DNA from: Amarolinea sp964580725
GTDB taxonomy: Bacteria > Chloroflexota > Anaerolineae > SSC4 > Amarolineaceae
Assembly: GCA_964580725.1 (NCBI GenBank)
Contig: CAZOLV010000064.1
Coordinates: 1 to 31,936 of the forward strand
DNA length: 31,936 nt
Direction: 5' to 3'
This document shows, piece by piece, positions 1 to 7,912 of the stretch. Each line of letters opens with the position of its first letter. Position 1 is the stretch's first letter. A program made the translations under genes and the position numbers. The notes beneath the pieces are model-generated. The model worked only from the letters and a program-made list of their open reading frames with translations. It had not been told where the DNA came from and did not search any database.

Positions 1-2
1 GC

Positions 3-365
3 AGGGAGCAGGGTCTGCAGGAGGGTCTGCAAGAAGGTCGGCAAGAAGGTCGGCAGGAAGGTCGGCAGGAAGGCATTCAAGAGGGTTTCCAGCATGGCGT
101 TCAGGAAGGAATTCAGCAAGGCGTTCAGCAAGGCGTTCGGATCGGCCTGGAACAGGGTGAACGCGAGGGTGTGCTCAGCGGCATCGAACTGGGCCTGGAG
201 TTGCGCTTTGGCGAGGAAGGACTGGGCGTCATGCCGGAGGTGCGTGGGATCAAGGATGTGATTGTCCTGCGCCTGTTGCAGCGCGCCCTGCGCACCGCTG
301 GTTCGCTCGAGGCCTGGCGCCAGATCTATCTATCGGCTGCACTGCGGGTGCCGCCAGAGCAGTGA
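3..365 (+). CDS. C-terminal part of an Rpn/PD-(D/E)XK-like nuclease (5' partial)
   Basis: The reading frame enters from the left edge and stops at TGA 363-365, so only the last 120 codons are visible. The visible part begins with about eleven four-residue units of the type x-Q-E-G, followed by a compact tail (GIELGLELRFGEEGLGVMPE, then a helix with LRLLQRALRTAGSLEAW). This tail after a QEG-repeat stalk is typical of the C-termini of Rpn-type recombination-promoting nuclease/putative transposase proteins and related PD-(D/E)XK families. The catalytic domain would lie upstream of the window and cannot be checked. The periodic Gly/Gln/Glu stretch probably forms a long helix. Family assignment is from the tail only. 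An internal GTG at 171 is not needed as a start because the frame is open upstream. Confidence 0.6.
   Translation, partial: REQGLQEGLQEGRQEGRQEGRQEGIQEGFQHGVQEGIQQGVQQGVRIGLEQGEREGVLSGIELGLELRFGEEGLGVMPEVRGIKDVIVLRLLQRALRTAGSLEAWRQIYLSAALRVPPEQ
4..150 (+). repeat. 12-nt tandem coding repeat (QEG units)
   Basis: The unit CAGGAAGGTCGG and variants repeat head to tail in frame, each encoding one Q-E-G-x unit. The middle copies (about 30-80) are nearly identical and the copies drift towards the 3' end. A repeat of this kind can change length by slippage without breaking the frame. Confidence 0.75.
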
Positions 366-624
366 TGCCGCCTCACGGCGCTCGAACTTCGCTGCCCATC
401 CATCGCTGCCGGGCGCTTACATCTGTGCGTGGCGTCTTGCCTGCGAAGCCGGTTCGAGTCTTGAATCGGTTGTCAGTGTCCGGCGCCCGAGTAGCGACAG
501 CCGCGGAGGACCTCCCAATGACCGACTGAGTCTTTGGGAACGCATAATGATCCAGGGCTGCGCATTGGTACATTGACAGGAGTAGCCGTATTGACACACT
601 GGCAGTTCGTCGAGGAGGACAACG

Positions 625-1956
625 ATGAAACCGTTTGCAGGTGAGAGGCGAGATTGGGTGCGCGCCAGCCTGGCGCTTTTCGTGTTGGCAATCAGTGTAC
701 TGTGGTTCAGCGGTCGCGCGGCCGCCGCGCCGATGAGCGCAAACGCCGCCATTGGCGAGCGGGCCGATACCATCATCTATGTCGTACGGCGCGGCGACAC
801 TCTGTCGAGCATCGCCCGCCGCTTCGACACGACAGTCGCCGCGCTGATGAAACTGAACGGCATCAAGAACCCCAACCGCATCTATGCTGGTCAGCGCCTG
901 CGAGTGCCGGCGCCGGCCACCGGCAGTGAGACCAACCCGACGCGCATCCGCTTCCCAAGCGGCGGCGTTGCGGCGACTGTGACCGGGACGGCGACGTTTC
1001 CTAATCGCTTCTGTTACGTGGCCAGCGCCCAGGCGGGCCAGCAGATGTCGGTCACATTGACCTCGCCCGGCCAGGCCGCCAATTTCCTGGTCAAGGCAGT
1101 CAACGCCGGCGTCAACGGCGGCGTTCCGCTCAAGCGACTGGAGAACGAAGACCGCTCCTGGAGCGGCGTTCTACCGGCCAGCGGCGATTATCTGATCTGC
1201 GTCGCCGTCGCCAGCGGTTCGACCACCTACTCCTTGACGTTGAGCCTGCCGCCCTTGACTGCCACACCGGCGCCGACGCCTGCCGTGACGACTATGCCGG
1301 CCCCGGCGCCGACACGTGTGCAATTTCCGAGCGGCGCCACTGCGGTTACGCTGAACGGCTCGGTGACGGCGCCCAATCAAGTCTGCTACGTTTTGAAAGC
1401 CCTGGCCGGGCAAGAGATGACAGTCAGCATTACCTCTGCGGGCAACGCCGCCAACTTTCTCGTCAGCGCCGTGGACATTGGCGCGATCGGCGGTTTCCCA
1501 CTCAAGCGGTTGGAGAACGAGGCGCGCAGTTGGACAGGCCCACTGCCGGCCACCACGGACTATCTGATCTGCGTCGCCGTCGTGTTGGGCAGCGCCAGTT
1601 TCAGCCTGGACATTTCGATTCCGCCCCTGAGCGCCCCGCCGCCACCAACCCGCATCCAGTTCCCGCCGGGCGGCGTCTCGGCCACGCTCACCGGCAGCAC
1701 ATCCAATTTGCGTTACCAATGCTACGTCTTGAACGCACGGGCAAACCAGCTCATGACCATCCAGGTTGCGTCGGCGGGCAACACGGCCAGCTTCTCCCTG
1801 GTTGGCGCCGATGGCAGCCCTCTCAAACGGATCGAGGTTGGCGGGTCATCGTTTAGCGGACGCCTGCCGCTGACACAGGATTATACGATTTGCGTTGGCG
1901 CCCCAGCCGATACGGGAACTGTTGACTATACCCTCTTCGTCTCAGTCACGAATTGA
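625..1956 (+). CDS. Secreted LysM protein with three Cys-paired beta-sandwich repeats
   Basis: Encodes 443 residues. An AGGAGG ribosome site at 613-618 fixes the ATG at 625. Residues about 11-35 form a signal peptide or membrane anchor ending in a run of Ala. A LysM domain (about 51-95: YVVRRGDTLSSIARRF, LMKLNGI, IYAGQRLRVP) should bind peptidoglycan or another GlcNAc polymer. Three related repeats of about 100 residues follow (about 106-209, 229-333, 341-441), with Pro-rich linkers after the first and second. Each starts TRIxFPxG, has a central LKRLENE or LKRIE motif, and ends in a DYxICV strand. Each carries one Cys in its second strand and one in the DYxICV strand (C130/C192, C254/C316, C366/C423), suggesting one disulfide per repeat. 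The fold looks like the PPC (pre-peptidase C-terminal) type, an inference from strand pattern. Substrate unknown. Confidence 0.8.
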   Translation: MKPFAGERRDWVRASLALFVLAISVLWFSGRAAAAPMSANAAIGERADTIIYVVRRGDTLSSIARRFDTTVAALMKLNGIKNPNRIYAGQRLRVPAPATGSETNPTRIRFPSGGVAATVTGTATFPNRFCYVASAQAGQQMSVTLTSPGQAANFLVKAVNAGVNGGVPLKRLENEDRSWSGVLPASGDYLICVAVASGSTTYSLTLSLPPLTATPAPTPAVTTMPAPAPTRVQFPSGATAVTLNGSVTAPNQVCYVLKALAGQEMTVSITSAGNAANFLVSAVDIGAIGGFPLKRLENEARSWTGPLPATTDYLICVAVVLGSASFSLDISIPPLSAPPPPTRIQFPPGGVSATLTGSTSNLRYQCYVLNARANQLMTIQVASAGNTASFSLVGADGSPLKRIEVGGSSFSGRLPLTQDYTICVGAPADTGTVDYTLFVSVTN

Positions 1957-2155
1957 CGCGCCAGATGCCCCCCACGCCTGCTGCATCAAGCGGCACACCT
2001 GTCCGCTGTGACCAGGCGCGCTGTTGCGCAGGCGCCGCCAGGGCGTTGCGTGGCATATCAAAGACCCAGGCCGGCGTCGCGCCGGTTCTGGATCGCTTTT
2101 TTCTCTGCCGGTGAAGGCAGTACTGATCCGTTCGACACGTGAGAGGCCGTTCAAG

Positions 2156-4273
2156 ATGCGTTTTGTCACCCTCATCCTCGTCCTGCTGCTGCTGGCGCTG
2201 GCCGGCTGCAACTCTACGCCCCCATCGCCAGCCCCCCCAACTGTCGCCCCTACGGCGGTGCCTTCTGCGCCGCCCACAGCCGAGCCAACGCTCGACCCAA
2301 CCGCGGTCATCATCGCTGCGGTGCAGGCCGGCGCACAGCCTCAGCGTACATCCTTCGCCTCCCCCGATCGGCAATGGCAGGTCGAACTGACGCAGTACGG
2401 CTGCGTTCCTACTGGGGATGGCGGCGAACATGCCTATGAAACACTGAGTCTGGCTCGTTCTGGCGGCGTTGACCCTGTTGTGCTGGACAGCCAGCTCATC
2501 TCTTGCGGTGGATTGGGCGCCTATGGTTTGCAGGGGCTTTTTTGGTCATCGAATGCCCGTTTCTTCTACTACACCACAGCCCGCGAGGGGACGTCCGATG
2601 GCTGCGGTTTCTGGCTGCGCCCCTTCAAGCGCCTGGATGTGACTTTCCGCGCCGTCCTCGACCTGGGCGGCGGGCTGCGATCGCCCGACGGTGGACGGCT
2701 GGCAACCTGGCAAGACGGCCAGCTAGCGCTCTGGGGTACCGAGCAGGGCGAACTGGGCCGTCGCCCGCTCATCGAGCCGACCGGTTCGCTTAGCGCGCTG
2801 GCCTGGGCGCCCGATGGGCAGGCGTTGGCCTACTTGCAGGCGCCTTCGCCCTGCGATCCAGGCGCCGCGGGCAACTCGATTGTCGTCCGGGTGGATGCGG
2901 CCAGCCTGAACCAGACCGTCCTGTTCGATGCTGCCATGCCCCGCTTGACCAACCTGACCTGGGAAACGCCCGCAACGCTCAGCCTGTTCGACGCCCAAAA
3001 CGACGCATGGCGCCTGGATGCACAAACCGGCGCGCTGACGGCCGGCGCACTGCCTTCTACGCCAGTGTCAACGAACTCGCCCACGCCCGCGGATACGCCA
3101 ACGCCGTTGCCCACCGATACGCCATCGCCCACGAGTACGGCGACGCCAACGCCAACCGCCACGGTCAAGCCGACCGCTGTGCCCACGGCGACTGCAGCGC
3201 CGATTCCGAGCATCGAGGTGATCGTGGATGACGGCGACAGCGTATTCCGTTACAGCGGCGCCTGGTATGCGGGCGACGGAGGGCGCTCCTTCAAGGGCGG
3301 CTGCCATTGGGCGCCGCCTGGCTATGGCAACATCGCCTACATCAATCCCAATCTGCCGCAGGCCGGTTCGTATGACATCTACGCCTGGGGTTGCGGCGAT
3401 CCCAATCACGATCAGGTCTGGCAAACGACCATCATGGTCTACTCCTACGGTTCGGGGTTCGTCTATGCTGTGCCGCAGGCCAGCGTCAATCTGAAGGAAG
3501 ACGCCGGGCGTTGGGTGCCGTTGGGGACGTACTACATGCAGACCAACAGCACGTTGAGCGTCGGCGGCCAATACTGGGGCAACGTGACGGTTGATGCGTT
3601 CCGCTTTGTCTACCGCACCCCCAAACAGGTCTTCATCACGCCAGAGCCACCGCCAACGCCCTATCCGTGGACGAACCACCCGCCCAGCCCTGCCGAACAG
3701 TTGACATCGGGCGACTTGGCGCTGCGTCTGGGGCTGGTGCAACGGTTCTATCAGGCGACGCCCTTACAGCATTTCGACGAAGTGAGTTTCGACGACTGCC
3801 AGGCATTCCCACGCCCCGGCTGCTCTGGCGCCCGCGCCGGTTGGGAGGCGCAGATCGAGTATCAGGGACGCCAGCGTTTTACGGCAACCTACCGGTTGTC
3901 CAAAGACCTGGCGCACGTCAGTCTCGATGCGCCGGCGCCGCTACGCGACCGGCAGACGGTTTTCCTGTGCGGCAGCAAGGACGCGCGCGAACTGTGCGTT
4001 CACCGTTACCCCGATCAGTCATGGCATTTGATCACACGCAACACGGCGGACGGCAGCGGATCGAGCATGGCGATGAGCGGGGAGCAGGCGGCAACTTTGA
4101 TGGCGCTGGTGGATAAGTACAGCACGTTGGGCGTGGGCATCAGCCGCATCGCAACGGCGGACGGGTGGACACTGCGCCTGTACGGCCTGGGAACCAGGTC
4201 AGCTCTGGACGCTGACGACCAGACGCGCCTGTTGCAGTTGGGCGCTCAGTTGACGGCACAGGCGATTCCGTGA
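2156..4273 (+). CDS. Lipoprotein with propeller-like N-terminus and golvesin-type domain
   Basis: Encodes 705 residues. The ATG at 2156 is chosen over an upstream in-frame start at 2024 because it begins a clean lipoprotein signal (MRFVTLILVL..LALAGC, lipid-modified Cys18). GAGAGG at 2140-2145 is a plausible ribosome site. Residues about 55-290 contain TolB/WD40-like strands (SLSALAWAPDGQALAYL). Residues about 300-348 are a Thr/Pro linker. Residues about 352-490 match the golvesin/Xly C-terminal domain pattern (VDDGDSVFRYSGAWY, the paired GCHWAPPGYG and GSYDIYAWG blocks, DAFRFVYR), probably carbohydrate- or wall-binding. The last 215 residues contain a Cys pair (DDCQAFPRPGC) and I do not recognise them. 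The protein should sit on the outer face of the membrane. It may share a surface role with the LysM protein upstream, a 199-bp gap away. Confidence 0.75.
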   Translation: MRFVTLILVLLLLALAGCNSTPPSPAPPTVAPTAVPSAPPTAEPTLDPTAVIIAAVQAGAQPQRTSFASPDRQWQVELTQYGCVPTGDGGEHAYETLSLARSGGVDPVVLDSQLISCGGLGAYGLQGLFWSSNARFFYYTTAREGTSDGCGFWLRPFKRLDVTFRAVLDLGGGLRSPDGGRLATWQDGQLALWGTEQGELGRRPLIEPTGSLSALAWAPDGQALAYLQAPSPCDPGAAGNSIVVRVDAASLNQTVLFDAAMPRLTNLTWETPATLSLFDAQNDAWRLDAQTGALTAGALPSTPVSTNSPTPADTPTPLPTDTPSPTSTATPTPTATVKPTAVPTATAAPIPSIEVIVDDGDSVFRYSGAWYAGDGGRSFKGGCHWAPPGYGNIAYINPNLPQAGSYDIYAWGCGDPNHDQVWQTTIMVYSYGSGFVYAVPQASVNLKEDAGRWVPLGTYYMQTNSTLSVGGQYWGNVTVDAFRFVYRTPKQVFITPEPPPTPYPWTNHPPSPAEQLTSGDLALRLGLVQRFYQATPLQHFDEVSFDDCQAFPRPGCSGARAGWEAQIEYQGRQRFTATYRLSKDLAHVSLDAPAPLRDRQTVFLCGSKDARELCVHRYPDQSWHLITRNTADGSGSSMAMSGEQAATLMALVDKYSTLGVGISRIATADGWTLRLYGLGTRSALDADDQTRLLQLGAQLTAQAIP

Positions 4274-4289
4274 AGATGCAGCCGTAGAC

Positions 4290-5720
4290 TCAGCCGGCGC
4301 CGGGCTGCGGGTCTTCGGCTGCGCCAAAGTAACCGAGCGCCCAAAAGGCCAGGATGAATCCCAGGTAGTTCTCGTTGAGGAAGCGCGAGACGAGAAAGAA
4401 GAGAAAGAGGAACAGGCCGTAACGCCAACTGGCGCCGGCCAGGGTGTTGTCCAGCCATTGGCGCCGCGCCAGCCAGATCAACGCCGGCAGCGCAACCGCC
4501 ATCTGTGCGATCCAGAAGGGCCAGTAGGCAAAGCGGTCGCGCACCCAACCGAAGGCCAGGACGAAGTTGCTGGCGCCCCATCCCCAAATTTGATAGGCCT
4601 GCGCCGCTGTGCCGTTCGACCAGCGCCAGACGTCGTCAATCAGCGCGTCGATGTCCCACGCGGCGTAGGGCAAAATCAACACGGTCAAGACGACCAGGGC
4701 GGGCAGTAGCCGCCTCATCAGGCGCAGCAGGTCCGCACGCCAGGTGAGGCCTGACGCCGGTTGCAGAAGCAGCAGGGCGTAGAAGGGTGCCAGGAACCAG
4801 GCAGTTGGCTTGCTGGCGCAGGCAAGCCCAAAGCAGAGGGACGACAGCGCCAGCAGGATGGAGCGGCGGTGCGGCGAGGCCGCGGCGGCGTCCCTGGCCC
4901 GCTGCCATGACCAAAGCGCCAACAACAGCCAGGCCAACACGAAACTGTCATTTTGACCGAAGATGATGTCGCTGCCCATGATCGGGTTGAGCGCCAGCAG
5001 GGCGACCAGCATCAACGCTGGCGAGTCATCGTCGGCGCGACGCGCCAGAGCCGGCGCCAATGCCAATGTGACCACGAAGAGCAGCAGATAAACCATGCGC
5101 TGATCGTACCAGCCCAGCCAGGTCTGACTGAGCAGATACCAGGGCGCGGAGAAGACAAACGTCCAGGGCAGGTAGGGATAATGAAAGAGCGCCGTGCGGT
5201 ACTCATCGAAACCCCAGGCGGCCATGGGGGTTTGCGTGTAATCGGCCTGATACGGGTTTTTGCCCTCCAGAAAGAACTGAATTGCGGCTTCGGTCTGAAT
5301 GACGCCGCCGTCGTGACTGTAGCTGGCCGGGCCGCTGCCCTGGCGTAGCAAGATGAGCTTGAGCGCTGGCGCAATGACAGTCGCCAGGATCAGCACGCTG
5401 AGCAGCAGCCATTTGGTGCGCCGGGTCCATACTGCGCGCGGCGCGGAACGTGCGGCCGGCGTCGAGGGGCGCAGGCCGTCGGCAACCAGGTAGAGCGCCA
5501 GCGCCACGAAGCTGATGGCGATCAGCAGCAGGGTCAGCGGATCGGCGTAGCGTGCGCCAAACGCCTGCCAAACCGGTTCTGGCAGCAGGCGTCCGAGCCA
5601 GGGGTGGCGAGCCGTATCTTGAAAACGTAACGGCAAGACAGCCGCTTCCGCCAGCGTGTCAATGCGCACACGGGCGATGACGAGTAGCGTCAGTAACAGG
5701 GCATCGGTCGAAGGTCGCAT
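4290..5720 (-). CDS. GT-C-type polytopic membrane glycosyltransferase (GT87/DUF2029-like)
   Basis: Encodes 476 residues with roughly ten hydrophobic segments. After the first helices a conserved-looking outer loop carries SHDGGVIQTEAAIQFFLEG and then NPYQADY. This Asp plus NPY pattern is typical of lipid-linked-sugar transferases of the GT-C fold. A later FGQNDSFVLAWLLLALW helix resembles the GQND segment of the DUF2029/GT87 family. Family members move a sugar, often mannose, from polyprenyl-phosphate donors to lipids or proteins outside the membrane. Donor and acceptor cannot be read from sequence. The gene converges on the lipoprotein gene with a 16-bp gap and diverges from the oxoamine synthase. 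ATG 5720 is only about 7 bp from a TATAAT on the minus strand, so the transcript may be leaderless. Confidence 0.7.
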   Translation of the reverse strand: MRPSTDALLLTLLVIARVRIDTLAEAAVLPLRFQDTARHPWLGRLLPEPVWQAFGARYADPLTLLLIAISFVALALYLVADGLRPSTPAARSAPRAVWTRRTKWLLLSVLILATVIAPALKLILLRQGSGPASYSHDGGVIQTEAAIQFFLEGKNPYQADYTQTPMAAWGFDEYRTALFHYPYLPWTFVFSAPWYLLSQTWLGWYDQRMVYLLLFVVTLALAPALARRADDDSPALMLVALLALNPIMGSDIIFGQNDSFVLAWLLLALWSWQRARDAAAASPHRRSILLALSSLCFGLACASKPTAWFLAPFYALLLLQPASGLTWRADLLRLMRRLLPALVVLTVLILPYAAWDIDALIDDVWRWSNGTAAQAYQIWGWGASNFVLAFGWVRDRFAYWPFWIAQMAVALPALIWLARRQWLDNTLAGASWRYGLFLFLFFLVSRFLNENYLGFILAFWALGYFGAAEDPQPGAG

Positions 5721-5726
5721 GGCGTT

Positions 5727-5755
5727 ATTATAGCAGGCGTATGCGCATCTTGTAA
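5727..5755 (-). promoter_or_regulatory. Putative promoter of the GT-C glycosyltransferase gene
   Basis: Read on the minus strand, a perfect TATAAT lies at 5732-5727. A weak TTACAA (5755-5750) lies 17 bp upstream as -35. Transcription would begin near 5720, the A of the ATG, implying a leaderless mRNA. The -35 hexamer is the same six base pairs used as -35 by the opposite promoter. Confidence 0.5.
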
Positions 5756-5778
5756 ATGCAATTCTCCTGTGTTACACT
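5750..5778 (+). promoter_or_regulatory. Putative promoter of the oxoamine synthase/SDR pair
   Basis: TTGTAA at 5750-5755 and TACACT at 5773-5778 are separated by 17 bp. The predicted start near 5785 leaves a leader of about 30 nt containing the AGGAGAG ribosome site at 5801-5807, seven bases before ATG 5815. Confidence 0.55.
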
Positions 5779-5814
5779 TGTGCCAACCTTTGCCGTGAGC
5801 AGGAGAGAGAGAAG

Positions 5815-7062
5815 ATGCAACAACCTTTGGTTGCCGAGTCAACCCAAACAGCGGTCCCCACATCTGGACATGATGCGATTCAGTGGCGCATCGAGGAGAT
5901 GGCCGAACGCGTGCGTCGCGGCCAGGAAGAAGATCACTACTACTTCTTGCAGCCAGTGGCTGCACTGGACGGCGCCAGCGTGCAGGTGCGCGGGCGCAAG
6001 AAACTGATGTTTGCCTCCTACAGCTACCTGGGACTGCTCGGTCACCCGAAGATCAATGCGGCGGCTCAGGCAGCGATCGATCGTTTTGGCACTGGGACGC
6101 ACGGCGTGCGCATTCTGGCCGGCACGCTCACGCTGCACGAGGAACTGGAACGCACGATTGCCGAGTTCAAAGGAACCGACGACGCCATCACCTTTTCCAG
6201 CGGCTACGCCACGAATCTGGCCACGATCTCGACGCTGGCCGGACGCAACGATTGGGTGTTCTGCGACAAGTGGAATCACGCCAGCATCGTGGATGGATGC
6301 CTGCTGAGCCGGGCGGAGTTCGTGCGTTTTCGCCACAACGACATGGATGACCTGGCTCGCCAACTGCGCAAGGCGCCGGAGGGTGTGAGCAAGCTGGTCG
6401 TGGCCGATGCGGTCTTCAGCATGGATGGTGACATTGTTGATCTACCCGCCATTGTCGAACTGTGTCGCCGCTACGGCGCCCGCCTGATGATTGACGAGGC
6501 GCACAGCCTGGGCGTACTGGGCAAGACCGGGCGCGGCGTCGAAGAACATTTCGACATGCCGGGCGCCATCGAGATCAAGATGGGCACCCTGAGCAAGACG
6601 ATTCCGGCGATCGGCGGTTACATCGCCAGCAATCAGGCGGTGATTACCTATCTGAAACATGCTGCGCGGGCCTTCGTCTTTTCGGCCGCCCTGCCGCCGC
6701 CCGTGGCGGCTGCGGCCAAAGCCGCCTTCGAGGTGTTGGCCGAAGAGGCCGCCGAGCGCAAGGCGATCTTGCAGCGCAACGTGGAGCATTTTCTGGGTGG
6801 CTTGAAGGCGCTTGGCTTCGATACCGGCCGCACGGTGACACCCATCATCCCGGTGATCGTCGGCGCCGACGAGCGTGCAATGGCCATGACCCACCTCTTA
6901 CAGGAAGATGGTATTTTTGCGCTGAGTGTGCTGCCGCCGGCGGTGCCGGAGGGAACGAGCCGTATCCGCGCCAACGTCACCGCTGCCCATACGCCGGAAG
7001 ATATCGAGGAGGCGTTGGCCGCCTTTGCACGCGCCGGGCGCACCCTGGGCATCATCCCTTGA
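5815..7062 (+). CDS. PLP-dependent alpha-oxoamine synthase (AONS/KBL/SPT-like)
   Basis: Encodes 415 residues, the usual length of the family. AONS, glycine C-acetyltransferase, serine palmitoyltransferase and CqsA all condense an amino acid with an acyl thioester and release CO2. Visible motifs: GTGTHGVRILAGT (92-104), NHASIVDG (154-161, His156 stacking on PLP), DEAHSLGVLG (228-237, Asp228) and MGTLSKTIPAIGGYI (256-270, Lys261 as the Schiff-base lysine). The region after the lysine (TIPAIGG rather than ALGSSGG or SLASIGG) does not clearly point to BioF, Kbl or SPT, so the acyl donor is open. No other biotin gene is in the window. The next gene, an SDR, starts 12 bp downstream and could reduce the 2-amino-ketone product. 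ATG 5815 has a good ribosome site. Confidence 0.85.
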   Translation: MQQPLVAESTQTAVPTSGHDAIQWRIEEMAERVRRGQEEDHYYFLQPVAALDGASVQVRGRKKLMFASYSYLGLLGHPKINAAAQAAIDRFGTGTHGVRILAGTLTLHEELERTIAEFKGTDDAITFSSGYATNLATISTLAGRNDWVFCDKWNHASIVDGCLLSRAEFVRFRHNDMDDLARQLRKAPEGVSKLVVADAVFSMDGDIVDLPAIVELCRRYGARLMIDEAHSLGVLGKTGRGVEEHFDMPGAIEIKMGTLSKTIPAIGGYIASNQAVITYLKHAARAFVFSAALPPPVAAAAKAAFEVLAEEAAERKAILQRNVEHFLGGLKALGFDTGRTVTPIIPVIVGADERAMAMTHLLQEDGIFALSVLPPAVPEGTSRIRANVTAAHTPEDIEEALAAFARAGRTLGIIP

Positions 7063-7074
7063 GGCCCGGCTGAG

Positions 7075-7836
7075 ATGGCAATGTTCGACTTCCGAGGCCA
7101 GGTTTGCCTTATCACCGGAGCGGGGCGCGGTATTGGTCGTGGCCTGGCGCTGGCTTTTGCTGCCGCCGGCGCCGCTGTCGCCGTCAATGATCTGGACGCC
7201 GAACTGGCGCAGGCCGTCACCATCGAACTGCAGACCGGCGGCGCCGCGGCCCTGACTGTGGTCGCCGATGTGCGCGACCGGGCCGCTGTCGAGACGATGA
7301 TCCAAACTGTGACGGCGCGCTGGGGGCGGCTCGACATTCTGGTCAACAACGCCGGCGTGGAGCCTGTCGCCTCGATCTTGACGATGAGCGAAGCCGATTG
7401 GGATCTGGCACTCGACACCAACCTCAAGGGAACCTTCTTGTGCACGCAGGCCGCCGGGCGTGTGATGCAGGCGCAGGGGTGCGGCGCGATCATCAACATC
7501 GCCTCGACCGCCGGCAAGGCACAGCCGCTCTGGCTGCGCTCTGGCTATGCCGCCAGCAAGGCGGGACAGGTCGGTTTTACCAAAGAGGCGGCGCGTGAGT
7601 TTGCCGCCTACGGCGTGCGTGTCAACGCTGTCTGTCCGGGCATCATCGTCACGCCGATGTCGGAGCATCTGCGTCACAATCAGGAGCAGATGGCGCGCTG
7701 GATGACCGAAATTCCGGTCAAACGCCTGGGCGAAATTGATGACGTCACGCCGTTGGTCATGTTCCTGGCATCCGACGCTGCCAGCTATATCGTGGGGCAA
7801 GCCATTCATGTGGATGGCGGCAAAATGATGGCCTGA
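7075..7836 (+). CDS. Short-chain dehydrogenase/reductase (FabG-like)
   Basis: Encodes 253 residues, a classical SDR. It shows the TGAGRGIG nucleotide-binding loop (14-21), NNAG (91-94), the catalytic set Asn116, Ser144, Tyr158 and Lys162 (YAASK), and the PG loop CPGIIVTPM. Asp39 at the end of the second strand (AVNDLD) is a known indicator of NAD(H) preference over NADP(H), so a dehydrogenase or NADH-linked reductase is likely. The gene follows the oxoamine synthase with a 12-bp gap, which suggests one transcript and a shared substrate. Reduction of the synthase's amino-ketone product, as 3-ketosphinganine reductase does, would fit but is an inference. FabG-type SDRs are numerous, so substrate assignment from sequence alone is not possible. 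Confidence 0.85.
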   Translation: MAMFDFRGQVCLITGAGRGIGRGLALAFAAAGAAVAVNDLDAELAQAVTIELQTGGAAALTVVADVRDRAAVETMIQTVTARWGRLDILVNNAGVEPVASILTMSEADWDLALDTNLKGTFLCTQAAGRVMQAQGCGAIINIASTAGKAQPLWLRSGYAASKAGQVGFTKEAAREFAAYGVRVNAVCPGIIVTPMSEHLRHNQEQMARWMTEIPVKRLGEIDDVTPLVMFLASDAASYIVGQAIHVDGGKMMA

Positions 7837-7842
7837 AGCGGT

Positions 7843-7871
7843 TTGCCATACAGGGTAGGCTCGTTTATACT
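7843..7871 (+). promoter_or_regulatory. Putative sigma-70-type promoter for the BNR protein gene
   Basis: TTGCCA (7843-7848) and TATACT (7866-7871) are separated by 17 bp, each differing from consensus by one base. The leader would be about 35 nt. The promoter separates the downstream propeller/kinase pair from the SDR gene. Confidence 0.65.
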
Positions 7872-7912
7872 TGGATCGCCCTGGCCAAGATCGCGGTGAG
7901 GTGAAGAACGCG

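Noticed and set aside
573..601. Promoter for the LysM gene using one of two TTGACA boxes (573-578, 591-596)
   Set aside because: Both are perfect -35 boxes, but no acceptable -10 lies 16-18 bp downstream of either. The rest of the 366-624 gap shows no clear feature.
2071..2102. Rho-independent terminator: CCGGCG-TCG-CGCCGG hairpin plus TTTTTT
   Set aside because: The T-run begins 11 nt after the stem, too far for a classical terminator.
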